NCBI GenBank assembly: GCA_041738505.1
Contig: JBGSPQ010000017.1
Location: 1-17,961, forward strand
DNA from: JBGSPQ01 sp041738505
Lineage (GTDB): Bacteria; Patescibacteriota; Gracilibacteria; UBA1369
Length of the DNA: 17,961 nucleotides
Direction of reading: 5' to 3'
The notes under the pieces are model-generated. The model did no database searches. It worked only from the letters and a program-made list of their open reading frames with translations, and had not been told where the DNA came from. Of this stretch, positions 6,508-13,891 are shown in pieces. Position 1 is the first letter of the stretch. Each line of letters starts with the position of its first letter. Both the position numbers and the translations under genes were made by a program.

Positions 6508-7704
6508 TTATTTGGAAAGTTTAGCCGCGGCGGCAACCGCCTCGTCAAAAAAAGTAAAAGCCTCAATCGCGCACGCTCCAACATTACCGCTTTCCCCTGC
6601 GTTAAATTGCGCGTTCCGTAAAATTTCCTTCGCCTCATCTTCATTGGTTCCCGTAATCCTCACCACCATCGGAACCGAGACGCCGGCTTCGCCAACATAT
6701 TCCACAATACCTCTCGCGATTTCATCGCACCTGGTAATCCCCCCGAAAATATTAATAAAAAGACCGTTGATATTTTTTTTGGACATTACGGTTTTCAAAG
6801 CGATCTTCATCATTTCACTTGTGGCTCCGCCCCCGATATCGCAAAAATTAGCGGGCTTTCCACCTTTTTGCGCCAGCGAATCCAGCGTGGCCATCACCAG
6901 GCCCGCACCGTTTCCCACAATGGCAATGTCACCCTCAAGCTCAACGTAAGACAGCCCATGCTCCAGCGCCCCCGCCTCCGTAACAGAAAGCTCCCTCCCG
7001 CGCTGATCCGCAAATTCCGGATGTCGCTCCAGCGCGCTGTCATCCAAAATAACCTTCGCGTCCAGAGCGACAATTTTACCATCGCTGGTCAGCGCAAGCG
7101 GATTAATCTCCGCCAGCACCGCATCCTCCTTAACAAACAACTCCACCAACTTTACAACAATGTCGCGCACCTCCCCCACATTGCTGATTTCCGCCTCAGA
7201 GGTGCGAAGCTCCTCTGAGGTGTGCGACTCCTTCTGCCCTCCATGCTGCAGCACCGAGGTGTGCGATGCATTCTGCACAGACATTAACTGCTCAACATCC
7301 ACCCCGCCGTGCGAAGAAAAAACCACTTTCGGACATTTCTTATGCCTGTCCACCACCACCGCCAGATAAAACTCCTTCTCAACGGAAAATCTCTCCTGCA
7401 CCAGGATTTCCGTATCTTTGTCCGATCCGCCCGCTCCCTCATCCAAGCGCTTTTTCAATTCCATCACCTTATCCAATAGATCTTCCTTTTCCGCGAACAA
7501 AATCAATCCGCTCTTCCCGCGTCCCCCTTTTAAAACCTGCGCCTTGACCGCAAATTCTTTTCTTTTGCATTCAGCAAAGCCCGAAATCGCGTCCCTTAAT
7601 TTTATTTCATCATCAAAAATCTCCCGTTCAAGAAGAATTCCGGCAGGCACCGGAATTCCATACTTCACAAACAGTGAGCTTCCCTCAAACTCTTTTAAAA
7701 ACAT
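6508..7704 (-). CDS. sucC: Succinyl-CoA ligase (ADP-forming), beta subunit
   Basis: This is the nucleotide-binding partner of SucD. The ATP-grasp half shows AVKAQVLKGGRGKSGL (52-67), EFYLAVVVDR (111-120), the metal-binding AEINPLAL (E199, N201) and LDAKV (D215). The CoA-ligase half has NGAGLVMATLD, CDIGGGATSE and the P-loop-like NIFGGITRCDEIARG (318-332). At 398 aa the length is normal, but residues 143-175 are unlike the usual sequence between GGVxxE and xxEINPL: they carry a 13-residue repeat (ASHTS/ESHTS) encoded by repetitive DNA (see 7194-7276). The start is 9 bases after the thioredoxin stop. No ribosome site is seen before ATG, again suggesting coupling. Function should survive, since all catalytic motifs are intact. 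Confidence 0.95.
   Translation of the reverse strand: MFLKEFEGSSLFVKYGIPVPAGILLEREIFDDEIKLRDAISGFAECKRKEFAVKAQVLKGGRGKSGLILFAEKEDLLDKVMELKKRLDEGAGGSDKDTEILVQERFSVEKEFYLAVVVDRHKKCPKVVFSSHGGVDVEQLMSVQNASHTSVLQHGGQKESHTSEELRTSEAEISNVGEVRDIVVKLVELFVKEDAVLAEINPLALTSDGKIVALDAKVILDDSALERHPEFADQRGRELSVTEAGALEHGLSYVELEGDIAIVGNGAGLVMATLDSLAQKGGKPANFCDIGGGATSEMMKIALKTVMSKKNINGLFINIFGGITRCDEIARGIVEYVGEAGVSVPMVVRITGTNEDEAKEILRNAQFNAGESGNVGACAIEAFTFFDEAVAAAAKLSK
7194..7276. repeat. Palindromic/direct repeat cluster inside sucC
   Basis: CCTCAGAGG (7194-7202) and CCTCTGAGG (7212-7220) form a perfect 9-bp inverted repeat with a 9-base loop. GAGGTGTGCGA occurs at 7217-7227 and again at 7256-7266, each followed by a related block ending TTCTGC, giving a 39-base period (13 codons). 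A shorter relative, GAGGTGCGA, lies at 7199-7207. The palindrome GCTGCAGC (7245-7252) sits between the copies. The repeat keeps the frame open and adds low-complexity residues to SucC. Confidence 0.65.
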
Positions 7705-7713
7705 TTAAACTGA

Positions 7714-8034
7714 TTAAAGCAGACCGTTTAGTTTCGCTTTAAGATTGTCCTCGCTCTGGAATCCAACCATCTTATCCACCACTTCACCGTTTTTGAAAAA
7801 TATCAGCGTTGGAATACTCTGAATCTGAAATTTCATGCTCACCTCGCTGTTTTCATCAACATTAATCACACCCACCTTTACTTTTCCTTCAAATTCGCCG
7901 GCAAGTTTTTCCACGGTCGGAGCCATCATTTTGCAGGGTCCGCACCAGGGCGCAAAAAAGTCCACCATCACGGCGCCGTCGTGCTTCAGCACCTCCGCTT
8001 CAAAATTTGCATCGGTTAAATTAACTTCCGCCAT
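7714..8034 (-). CDS. trxA: Thioredoxin
   Basis: This small dithiol oxidoreductase reduces protein disulfides. The 106 residues cover the single thioredoxin fold. The active site is FFAPWCGPCKMMAP, preceded by VMVDF, and the cis-Pro loop is IQSIPTLIFFKNGE. The ATG at 8034 (MAEVNLTD) is preferred over an in-frame TTG at 8040, because it matches the usual length and a TATAAT box ends only 8 bases upstream. It is followed by sucC after 9 bases, so it probably leads or sits within a trx-sucC-sucD transcript. No Shine-Dalgarno is seen. Confidence 0.95.
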   Translation of the reverse strand: MAEVNLTDANFEAEVLKHDGAVMVDFFAPWCGPCKMMAPTVEKLAGEFEGKVKVGVINVDENSEVSMKFQIQSIPTLIFFKNGEVVDKMVGFQSEDNLKAKLNGLL

Positions 8035-8042
8035 ATACAAAT

Positions 8043-8067
8043 ATTATAAAATACTGCGCCCATTATA
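8043..8067 (-). promoter_or_regulatory. Two TATAAT boxes upstream of thioredoxin
   Basis: Perfect TATAAT hexamers on the minus strand lie at 8043-8048 and 8062-8067, in the 58-base gap before the thioredoxin ATG. Neither has a good -35 at 16-18 bases. The proximal one would start RNA within about 3 bases of the ATG (leaderless); the distal one would leave a leader of about 20 bases. Confidence 0.4.
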
Positions 8068-8092
8068 CCGCCGTTTTTACAAAAATAAAATC

Positions 8093-9343
8093 CTAAGCCG
8101 CGGGGCCGGATTTAGCCAGCCTGATAATGTTTTGCAGATCCTTTTCAAACTGCTTCCCGTCGCCCGCGAAATTCCTTAGCAGATATGATTTTCTAAGCAA
8201 CCGCAAAAAAGACAGACGTTTCGTCGCCGTCCTGAATTTGGTTTTTTTAAGCTCGGCTTTGTTTTTATATATCGGACTCAAATCAAACCTGAAAATCAGC
8301 AGGCTTTGTTCAATCTCAAGAATTTTCGCCGCCACTTTTTCATGGGCGTCGCCCTGTTGCATGATAATCCGGAAAAAATGAATCACGTTATCTTTCGGGT
8401 CGGAAGTCTGGCCCAGTGCTATCAGATTGTCATCGGGCAGGGTGTAAATAAACCGCGACTTAACATCAATATCTCCGCTGTCGTGATTTTTGCTGAAAAC
8501 AAAACTGATAAAAAGATTATCATCCCCCGCTTTTCTTCTTAGTGCCCTAACTTTTTCCTCCATCGCCGGATTATCGGCAAACGCAATCTCTTCCACCTTC
8601 GCGGGCATATCCTCATGAATTTTTTTAAGCGCGTTAAACCTCACAAACCGCCCCTCTTTAAGCAGTTTAGCCAGTTTCAACAGAGTCACGGCGTCAAATT
8701 CCGGCATCCTCTCATTCAAAAAATTAATCACTTTTTCATACATCTTGCCAAGCAAAGTCTCCATCGTCTCCTGTGCGTCTTCAAAATAAGTTCCCAGTTT
8801 GGAGATGTTAATAACCTGACCGTTATCCAGATAAAGCCTCAGTTCATAATCATCCTCGTCAAATTCATGATTCTTCAAAAAATTCATATACACCGCAAAG
8901 CACTCGCGTGTTTCCGGAATAATCAAAATACTGCCCTCGTAGAATTGAATACGCGCCTTGCCTTTGGGAACCGATTTCCCATGAACGTTCACAAGCTCCA
9001 CGCTTCCTTCAAATTCCTTGACCATCATTCCCACTTTCATAAAAAGTGCGTCGGCCAGATATTCATTTCTCACTCTTAAAAAATCTTTCAGAAAAGGATC
9101 AAAAAGGTTGGAAAAATTGCTCAGAATATATTTGTCTTTGCCGTAAGTGGTAAAAGAAAGAATATCATCTTTAACAAAAAGTTCTTTCATGTCGCCAAAA
9201 TAAATCGCCTCGCCCTGATCCTGCGCGCCTTTTCCTTTTAATCGAAAAAACTGTCTGTCTATGACAACTTCCCCTTCCTTTTCAACAATCGTCTTATTGA
9301 AAAAGTTCAACTTCTTATATCGCAGACTATAAGTTAGCGCCAT
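8093..9343 (-). CDS. Hypothetical protein, 416 aa
   Basis: I do not recognise a family. It has no signal peptide or clear membrane segment. Residues 1-105 look like a run of beta strands (EGEVVIDRQFFRLKG, EAIYFGDMKELFVKDD, ILSFTTYGKDKYILS) ending in a helix. Residues 112-215 repeat that pattern (GSVELVNVHGK, KARIQFYEGSILIIPE, YELRLYLDNGQVINIS, then a long helix). This layout is reminiscent of tandem PH-like domains, but that is inference from pattern only. A further mixed region and a basic C-terminus (about 350-400, KKTKFRTATKRLSFLRLLRKSYLLR) follow, which could bind nucleic acid or acidic lipid. ATG at 9343 is preceded by AAGG at 3-base spacing, a weak ribosome site. It lies upstream of thioredoxin and may share its transcript. 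Confidence 0.75.
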   Translation of the reverse strand: MALTYSLRYKKLNFFNKTIVEKEGEVVIDRQFFRLKGKGAQDQGEAIYFGDMKELFVKDDILSFTTYGKDKYILSNFSNLFDPFLKDFLRVRNEYLADALFMKVGMMVKEFEGSVELVNVHGKSVPKGKARIQFYEGSILIIPETRECFAVYMNFLKNHEFDEDDYELRLYLDNGQVINISKLGTYFEDAQETMETLLGKMYEKVINFLNERMPEFDAVTLLKLAKLLKEGRFVRFNALKKIHEDMPAKVEEIAFADNPAMEEKVRALRRKAGDDNLFISFVFSKNHDSGDIDVKSRFIYTLPDDNLIALGQTSDPKDNVIHFFRIIMQQGDAHEKVAAKILEIEQSLLIFRFDLSPIYKNKAELKKTKFRTATKRLSFLRLLRKSYLLRNFAGDGKQFEKDLQNIIRLAKSGPAA

Positions 9344-9404
9344 GACCTTAAAATTTACTTTGAAAATTTTCGGGGTGATTTTCCCGCGGGGCGGCCCCCT
9401 TCAA

Positions 9405-9440
9405 ACAGCGCCATAATACAGCGCCGCAATTAAAAATCAA
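9405..9440 (-). promoter_or_regulatory. Promoter of the 416-residue gene, -10 flanked by direct repeats
   Basis: On the minus strand TTGATT (9435-9440), a 16-base spacer and TATTAT (9413-9418) form a plausible promoter. The -10 is bracketed by the direct repeat GGCGCTGT (9418-9425 and 9405-9412, 13-base period), a possible operator. The leader of about 60 nt contains GC-rich hairpins, including GGGG-CCG-CCCC (9388-9398). No T tract follows them. Confidence 0.45.
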
Positions 9441-9442
9441 TA

Positions 9443-10006
9443 TTAATTGGAATGTGCAAAAGCCGTGTCAAATTCCGCAAGTATGGCACGCCAATCCGGC
9501 CTCTTACTTGTGCAGTATTCCAGTTTCAATTTTGCGCCTTCATCGGAAATTGTGTCAAAATCAAACGAGTCCCGAAAATCACAGGTGATACAGTCTCCGC
9601 TGATAGCGGAAAAAACGAGATTATAACTTGTGCATCCCATATGTTTACCTCCAATGCGGATGGGAACGTCATATTCAAGCTTAATCATATTGTTTTCCGG
9701 AACCAACACATCCAACTTGCGTCCGTCGCCCAGGGTGATTCCCCTGGAATTGACTGTTTTGAGACGTGAAATATCGTATTTGGCCAGAAACTTGTGCAGA
9801 GGGGTCTGATGATCATTATGCGGTGTGGAAAAATCCAAAAATGTGTCTCTTTGATGATCAATATCCGCCGCATCACGCAGTTCCAGATTGACTATATCCA
9901 TAATCCCGGATGTTTCCTCGACGTTTTCCTCAACTGCCGGCCCCAATTCCGGTATCGTAATTGGTTCTTCAAATCTATGTATTGGTGTGGAACTTGTTGT
10001 ATCCAT
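9443..10006 (-). CDS. Hypothetical protein, 187 aa
   Basis: No family is recognised. The N-terminal 60 residues are acidic and low in hydrophobics (EEPITIPELGPAVEENVEETSG), probably disordered. The rest looks like a small alpha/beta domain with strands ITLGDGRKLDVLV, MIKLEYDVPIRIGG and GDCITCDFRD. It has four Cys residues but no metal-binding spacing. There is no signal peptide or membrane segment. ATG at 10006 is supported by a promoter about 25 bases upstream; no Shine-Dalgarno is seen. It is transcribed divergently from the amidase-SpoIID gene across a 169-base gap, which could mean shared control, but the proteins show no evident link. Confidence 0.7.
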   Translation of the reverse strand: MDTTSSTPIHRFEEPITIPELGPAVEENVEETSGIMDIVNLELRDAADIDHQRDTFLDFSTPHNDHQTPLHKFLAKYDISRLKTVNSRGITLGDGRKLDVLVPENNMIKLEYDVPIRIGGKHMGCTSYNLVFSAISGDCITCDFRDSFDFDTISDEGAKLKLEYCTSKRPDWRAILAEFDTAFAHSN

Positions 10007-10029
10007 AGGAAAATTTTTTTACCCGCGGA

Positions 10030-10057
10030 ATATTACCATAAAAAAATACAAAGTCAA
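10030..10057 (-). promoter_or_regulatory. Promoter of the 187-residue gene
   Basis: On the minus strand TTGACT (10052-10057), a 16-base spacer and TAATAT (10030-10035) are seen, with TG at the extended -10 position. The RNA start is expected near 10023, giving a leader of about 17 nt. Confidence 0.55.
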
Positions 10058-10096
10058 TCGCTTAGGGTATTATAAAGCTTTTTGGGCTATTAATCA

Positions 10097-10167
10097 TTGA
10101 GAAATTCCCTGTAAATTGTTATACTTATATGATAAATACGTTTAGAATAATGGATAATCATTTAGGA
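10097..10167 (+). promoter_or_regulatory. Promoter and ribosome site of the amidase-SpoIID gene
   Basis: TTGAGA (10097-10102), a 17-base spacer and TATACT (10120-10125) form a good promoter. AGGA at 10164-10167 lies 8 bases before the ATG at 10176, one of the few clear Shine-Dalgarno sites in this window, and it decides that start over the Met at residue 4. The leader is about 44 nt. Confidence 0.6.
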
Positions 10168-10175
10168 CAATTATT

Positions 10176-13100
10176 ATGAAAATTATGGCTTCTTATCGTA
10201 TGACTTTGGGTGTGGCCGTTTTTAGCATACTTACGGCGTTTTTGGTATCCGCGGCCCTGCCCGGAACAGTTTTGGCAATGGAGGACTTTGCTTCTGCGGC
10301 ACAACCCGCATTAAACGGCGCGCAAAGTTACACGTATCTTTCTCCCGTCAGGGAAGCGCCAATGGCGTTTACGGGTCTGGGAATGAGGTGGGACCAGTCT
10401 TTGCCCGAGAATACCGAGGTAAAAGTATATTTGCAGTTTTTAACCGGTGACGGATTGACGGAATGGGTTAAGATTGAGGGGGATTACGACCTTTCTGAAG
10501 GCAGTTCCGAGGATTTTGTATCCACCAACCTTGCCACCGCCTACCGTTACAAAGTGGAGCTGGCCAGTGCCAATCCGGATTTAAGTCCGGTTGTCTCCAA
10601 TCTGGAATTTACATACGTCCACGCCAAACCTGTGGAAACGCAAAAAGCGGCTATCTATATGCCGCAGATGAAATTGCTCGCGGACACGGGATCCGTTACG
10701 GTGGCTTCAACGGCCGGCATCGGTTTTAAGGTTATTTCCAGAAGCGTTTGGGGGGCCGACGAATCTTTGCGTTATCTTGGCACGGATATGCCCGCAGGCG
10801 AACTGATAGCCATGGACGGGGGTGCCGAAAAAGATACCAGTCCGGAACAGAAACTGGCCAAAACCGTCTCCACCGACACATCGGGAAAAACTCTTTCATG
10901 GCCGCTGGAATATCCCGAAAAAGTTTCAAAAATCGTCATTCATCACACCGCCACAACAAGAAACCTGGACGATCCCGCCCAGGCCATCCGCAATATTTAT
11001 TATTACCACTCCATCACCCGCGGGTGGGGGGACATTGGCTACAATTACATCCTTGACCAAAAAGGAAACATTTACGAGGGAAGATACGGCGGGGACGGAG
11101 TTGTGGGGGGTCATGCCTACAAATATAACGTGGGTAGCATCGGAATCGCGGTACTGGGCAATTACGAAGAAAACCAGGTGCCTCAGCCGGTGATAGACTC
11201 TCTGGCAAATCTGATCAAAGTAAAATCAACAAAATACGGTCTTGATCCGGAGGGGTCTTCCACATTCGGCGGCAAAATGCTGCCAAACGTTATCGGCCAC
11301 CGCGACGTGGGTGCCACCGCCTGTCCGGGAAAAAACATGTATTCACTTCTTCCGGCCGTGCGAAAAATGGCCAAGGGCGGTCTGATTTCCAATATCATAG
11401 ACAGACGCCGCGCGGTTACCGGCAGCATGGACTATAATTTCGACCTTGCCGAATCCATCAGTCTGTTCCAGATGGATGCCAATACCACCAAAACTCTGGA
11501 CATTAAATTAAAAAACACCGGAACCCAAAATTGGGAGACCTCCACCTATCTGATGCTCGGATCGAACGGCGCTGAACAGTATTTTACCAGCGGAACCGCT
11601 CTCAAATCATCCCCGGCGGGAAAAACGGTAAAACCCGGCGAGACGGCATCTTTTAAGTTTGAACTGAAGGCGGCCAACCAAAGCGGATTCGCACAGCTGG
11701 AAATTTTCCCGATGATCAATGGAACCAAAAAAGTGGAAAAATACATCGGCCTGCCCGCGCAGGTCATAGCCGCCAGTCTGGATTATGAGTTTGTGGGAGT
11801 AACCTATGACCGCCAGTTCATCGCCAAAGGACAGACGGCCACCGCCACCATCACACTTAGAAACACCGGCACAACCACCTGGAAAAGGGACGGAATAAAC
11901 CGCATCAGAATCGGTACGGAAAATCCCCGCGACCGCATTTCAAGATTTATTCAGACACCGGGCACCCGTCTGGGCGACATGGTCCAGTCCGAGGTTCTTC
12001 CCGGAGGAACGGGCGAATTTAAAGTTAAACTAAAAGCGCCGCTCCGCGAAGGCGTATACCGCGAATATTTCACCCCCGTGATTGAAGGCGTATCCTGGCT
12101 GGAAAACAAAGGGGCGTATCTGGAGTTCATTGTTTCGCAGTCAACATATAAAGCCAAATATCTGGGCACGGGCAACATGGATACTTTCCTGCCCGGCGAA
12201 AAGAAACAGGTTTGGATGGAGTTTATGAACATGGGCAGAAGAAGCTGGCAGAAATCGGGAAGTTCGGCATTTAAAATGGAAGTCACCAGAACCACCAACC
12301 TTAATGTCACCGATATTTTACTGGGCGCCGAAACAGTCGCGCCCGGGGAAACCGTAAAAGTGACTATGCTGGTTGAGGCGCCGAAAGAGGAAGGTCTTTA
12401 CCGCATGCTCATAACCCCGAAAGCGGGAGCAAGGAGCCTTACTTCAAGGCCGATTATTCTATACGTGAAAGTGGACGAATCGGCCACAACCAATTCCGAA
12501 TGGATTTCAAAAGACACCGTAACAACGGGGACGACATCGCCAATGGCGGTATCAAACGACCTTATCAGAATCGGGCTGGGCTTTAAAGGCAATCCGGTGA
12601 TTTCCGGAAGCGGCGGGTTCAAACTGTATGACGGAACCAAAGAAACGGCGTCCTTCGCCGCTAACGAAAAAGCGGAGGTAACATATTCACTTGGTAAATA
12701 CAGCGTCAAAGGGCCAAAGAATACGTTCTCATTGTCTTCTCCTCCAATATTCAAACCTCTGTCGGGAACCATTTTAAGAATAGACAATTATGAAAATCGT
12801 CCCTCCTGGAAACCCGAACTCAACGACAACGAATACCAGGGAAACCTGGAAGTCCACTACTTTGAAAACCGTCTGCAGGTGGTCAACGAACTGCCTCTGG
12901 AAGATTACTTAAAAGGACTGGCAGAAATTTCCGCCACCGAACATTTCGAAAAAATCAAAGCAATTATTGTATTGGCAAGATCATATGCCAGATTCTACAT
13001 GAGCGGTAACGAAAAATTCCCCGGCGCGCCGTATCATTTAAGCGACGATCCCGAAAGATCACAAAAATATCTGGGCTACGGATTCACAAAAAGAAACATT

Positions 13101-13400
13101 ACCGGAGCCAAAGCCGTGGAAGCCACCAAAGGCATTGTTGTTACCTATAACGGCAAAGTGATAAAAACACCATACTTCAGTTCCAGCGACGGCCGAACCC
13201 GCAGTGCGCAGGAAGTTTGGGGCTGGACCGACACTCCATATCTGGTTAGCGTTGACGATCCCGGATGCGCCGGAAAAACCCTGAGCGGACACGGTGTGGG
13301 ATTGAGCGGTTGCGGATCGCAGTACATGGCCACGCAGGGCAAATCATATATTGATATCATCAAATATTACTACAAAGGGGTTGAAGTGAAGCAAATCTAG
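10176..13400 (+). CDS. Secreted peptidoglycan hydrolase: PGRP/amidase_2 + three Ig-like modules + SpoIID domain
   Basis: A signal peptide (1-34, cut likely after VLA) is followed by a beta-rich module (about 45-150). The PGRP/N-acetylmuramoyl-alanine amidase domain (185-400) has IVIHHTAT (His256/257), GWGDIGYNYIL (Tyr289), GVVGGHAYKYN, and IGHRDVGATACPG with Zn ligands H375 and C383, so it should be active. Three modules with the NTG-x-x-W signature (447-453, 563-569, 685-691) resemble NBR1-type Ig domains. The C-terminal SpoIID domain (about 888-1074) shows YLKGLAEIS (E917 aligns with the catalytic Glu), LARSYARFY, the GxTxPYFSSSDGRT-like block, SGHGVGLSGCGSQYMA and QGKSYIDIIKYYY. The amidase strips stem peptides; SpoIID proteins cleave the stripped glycan. 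It is probably exported and acts in cell-wall remodelling or division. Transcribed alone from its own promoter. Confidence 0.92.
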   Translation: MKIMASYRMTLGVAVFSILTAFLVSAALPGTVLAMEDFASAAQPALNGAQSYTYLSPVREAPMAFTGLGMRWDQSLPENTEVKVYLQFLTGDGLTEWVKIEGDYDLSEGSSEDFVSTNLATAYRYKVELASANPDLSPVVSNLEFTYVHAKPVETQKAAIYMPQMKLLADTGSVTVASTAGIGFKVISRSVWGADESLRYLGTDMPAGELIAMDGGAEKDTSPEQKLAKTVSTDTSGKTLSWPLEYPEKVSKIVIHHTATTRNLDDPAQAIRNIYYYHSITRGWGDIGYNYILDQKGNIYEGRYGGDGVVGGHAYKYNVGSIGIAVLGNYEENQVPQPVIDSLANLIKVKSTKYGLDPEGSSTFGGKMLPNVIGHRDVGATACPGKNMYSLLPAVRKMAKGGLISNIIDRRRAVTGSMDYNFDLAESISLFQMDANTTKTLDIKLKNTGTQNWETSTYLMLGSNGAEQYFTSGTALKSSPAGKTVKPGETASFKFELKAANQSGFAQLEIFPMINGTKKVEKYIGLPAQVIAASLDYEFVGVTYDRQFIAKGQTATATITLRNTGTTTWKRDGINRIRIGTENPRDRISRFIQTPGTRLGDMVQSEVLPGGTGEFKVKLKAPLREGVYREYFTPVIEGVSWLENKGAYLEFIVSQSTYKAKYLGTGNMDTFLPGEKKQVWMEFMNMGRRSWQKSGSSAFKMEVTRTTNLNVTDILLGAETVAPGETVKVTMLVEAPKEEGLYRMLITPKAGARSLTSRPIILYVKVDESATTNSEWISKDTVTTGTTSPMAVSNDLIRIGLGFKGNPVISGSGGFKLYDGTKETASFAANEKAEVTYSLGKYSVKGPKNTFSLSSPPIFKPLSGTILRIDNYENRPSWKPELNDNEYQGNLEVHYFENRLQVVNELPLEDYLKGLAEISATEHFEKIKAIIVLARSYARFYMSGNEKFPGAPYHLSDDPERSQKYLGYGFTKRNITGAKAVEATKGIVVTYNGKVIKTPYFSSSDGRTRSAQEVWGWTDTPYLVSVDDPGCAGKTLSGHGVGLSGCGSQYMATQGKSYIDIIKYYYKGVEVKQI

Positions 13401-13406
13401 GCGCCG

Positions 13407-13427
13407 GGGCGGACGCAAATTCCGCCC
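13407..13427 (+). terminator. Hairpin after the amidase-SpoIID gene
   Basis: GGGCGGA (13407-13413) pairs with TCCGCCC (13421-13427) over a 7-base loop, seven bases after the stop codon. The + strand continues A-rich with no T tract, so it is not a canonical intrinsic terminator. It may protect the 3' end of the mRNA or work with a factor. Confidence 0.4.
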
Positions 13428-13467
13428 GAAATCCAAAAATAAAAACAAATTAAAACAAAAAAAATAC

Positions 13468-13797
13468 ATGCTAAAAAAAATACCTTCCGAACAGCCGGAC
13501 GTGAAACGTGTTCGCCGGGGCGGCAAAGTGTCCAAAAAGAAGGCCGCTGAAAACCTACTTCGCCAGAAGAAAAACGCACCCAACGCCAAACTGCAGAAAA
13601 AAGTGGCTGTGGTTTCTCACGCCGAGTGCCGCATCATCCACCTTGTGGGCATGAAAATGGTGAATTACGGCAAAAAAACTTTCACCACCAGCGACGAATT
13701 TGAGCAAATGATCCGCGACGCGCAGATTTCCGTACTTTGCCTGCAAAAACAGCACAGGCAGTTCCTGCGCGGGGGAAGGAATAAAAATAATAAGTGA
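13468..13797 (+). CDS. Small basic hypothetical protein, 109 aa
   Basis: No family is recognised. Residues 1-50 are strongly basic (KRVRRGGKVSKKKAAENLLRQKK...KLQKK), as in nucleic-acid-binding tails. Residues 50-95 look like a small alpha/beta unit (VAVVSHAECRIIHLVGMKMVNYGKKTFTTSDEFEQMIRDAQISVLCLQK) with Cys54 and Cys91. The C-terminus is basic again (RGGRNKNNK). An RNA- or DNA-binding role is inferred from charge only. The leader (13432-13467) is almost pure A with few T or C and has no Shine-Dalgarno, so it is probably unstructured. A probable terminator follows, so the gene seems to be its own unit between the hydrolase and tsaB. Confidence 0.7.
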   Translation: MLKKIPSEQPDVKRVRRGGKVSKKKAAENLLRQKKNAPNAKLQKKVAVVSHAECRIIHLVGMKMVNYGKKTFTTSDEFEQMIRDAQISVLCLQKQHRQFLRGGRNKNNK

Positions 13798-13804
13798 TTA
13801 TTTG

Positions 13805-13834
13805 AGCGTCCCGCCTTCGGAAAGGGGCTTTTTT
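13805..13834 (+). terminator. Probable intrinsic terminator after the 109-residue gene
   Basis: AGC(G)TCC (13805-13811) pairs with GGGGCT (13824-13829) with one bulged G and a T-G pair; the arm runs into TTTTTT (13829-13834). The loop contains CTTCGG. The stem is imperfect but the T tract is good. Confidence 0.55.
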
Positions 13835-13891
13835 GTTGTTGCCTCTCGGATGTATTAACGGCATTATAGGGGGCGAATTAACATAAGCTGT

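Noticed and set aside
6507..6644. N-terminal extension of SucD by 46 residues
   Set aside because: It overlaps sucC coding sequence and has an Arg-rich composition unlike the family; MSILIDK matches the normal start one base after the sucC stop.
8035..8040. TTG start two codons upstream of the thioredoxin ATG
   Set aside because: A rare start with no ribosome site, inside the likely promoter region; the ATG at 8034 gives the usual thioredoxin N-terminus.
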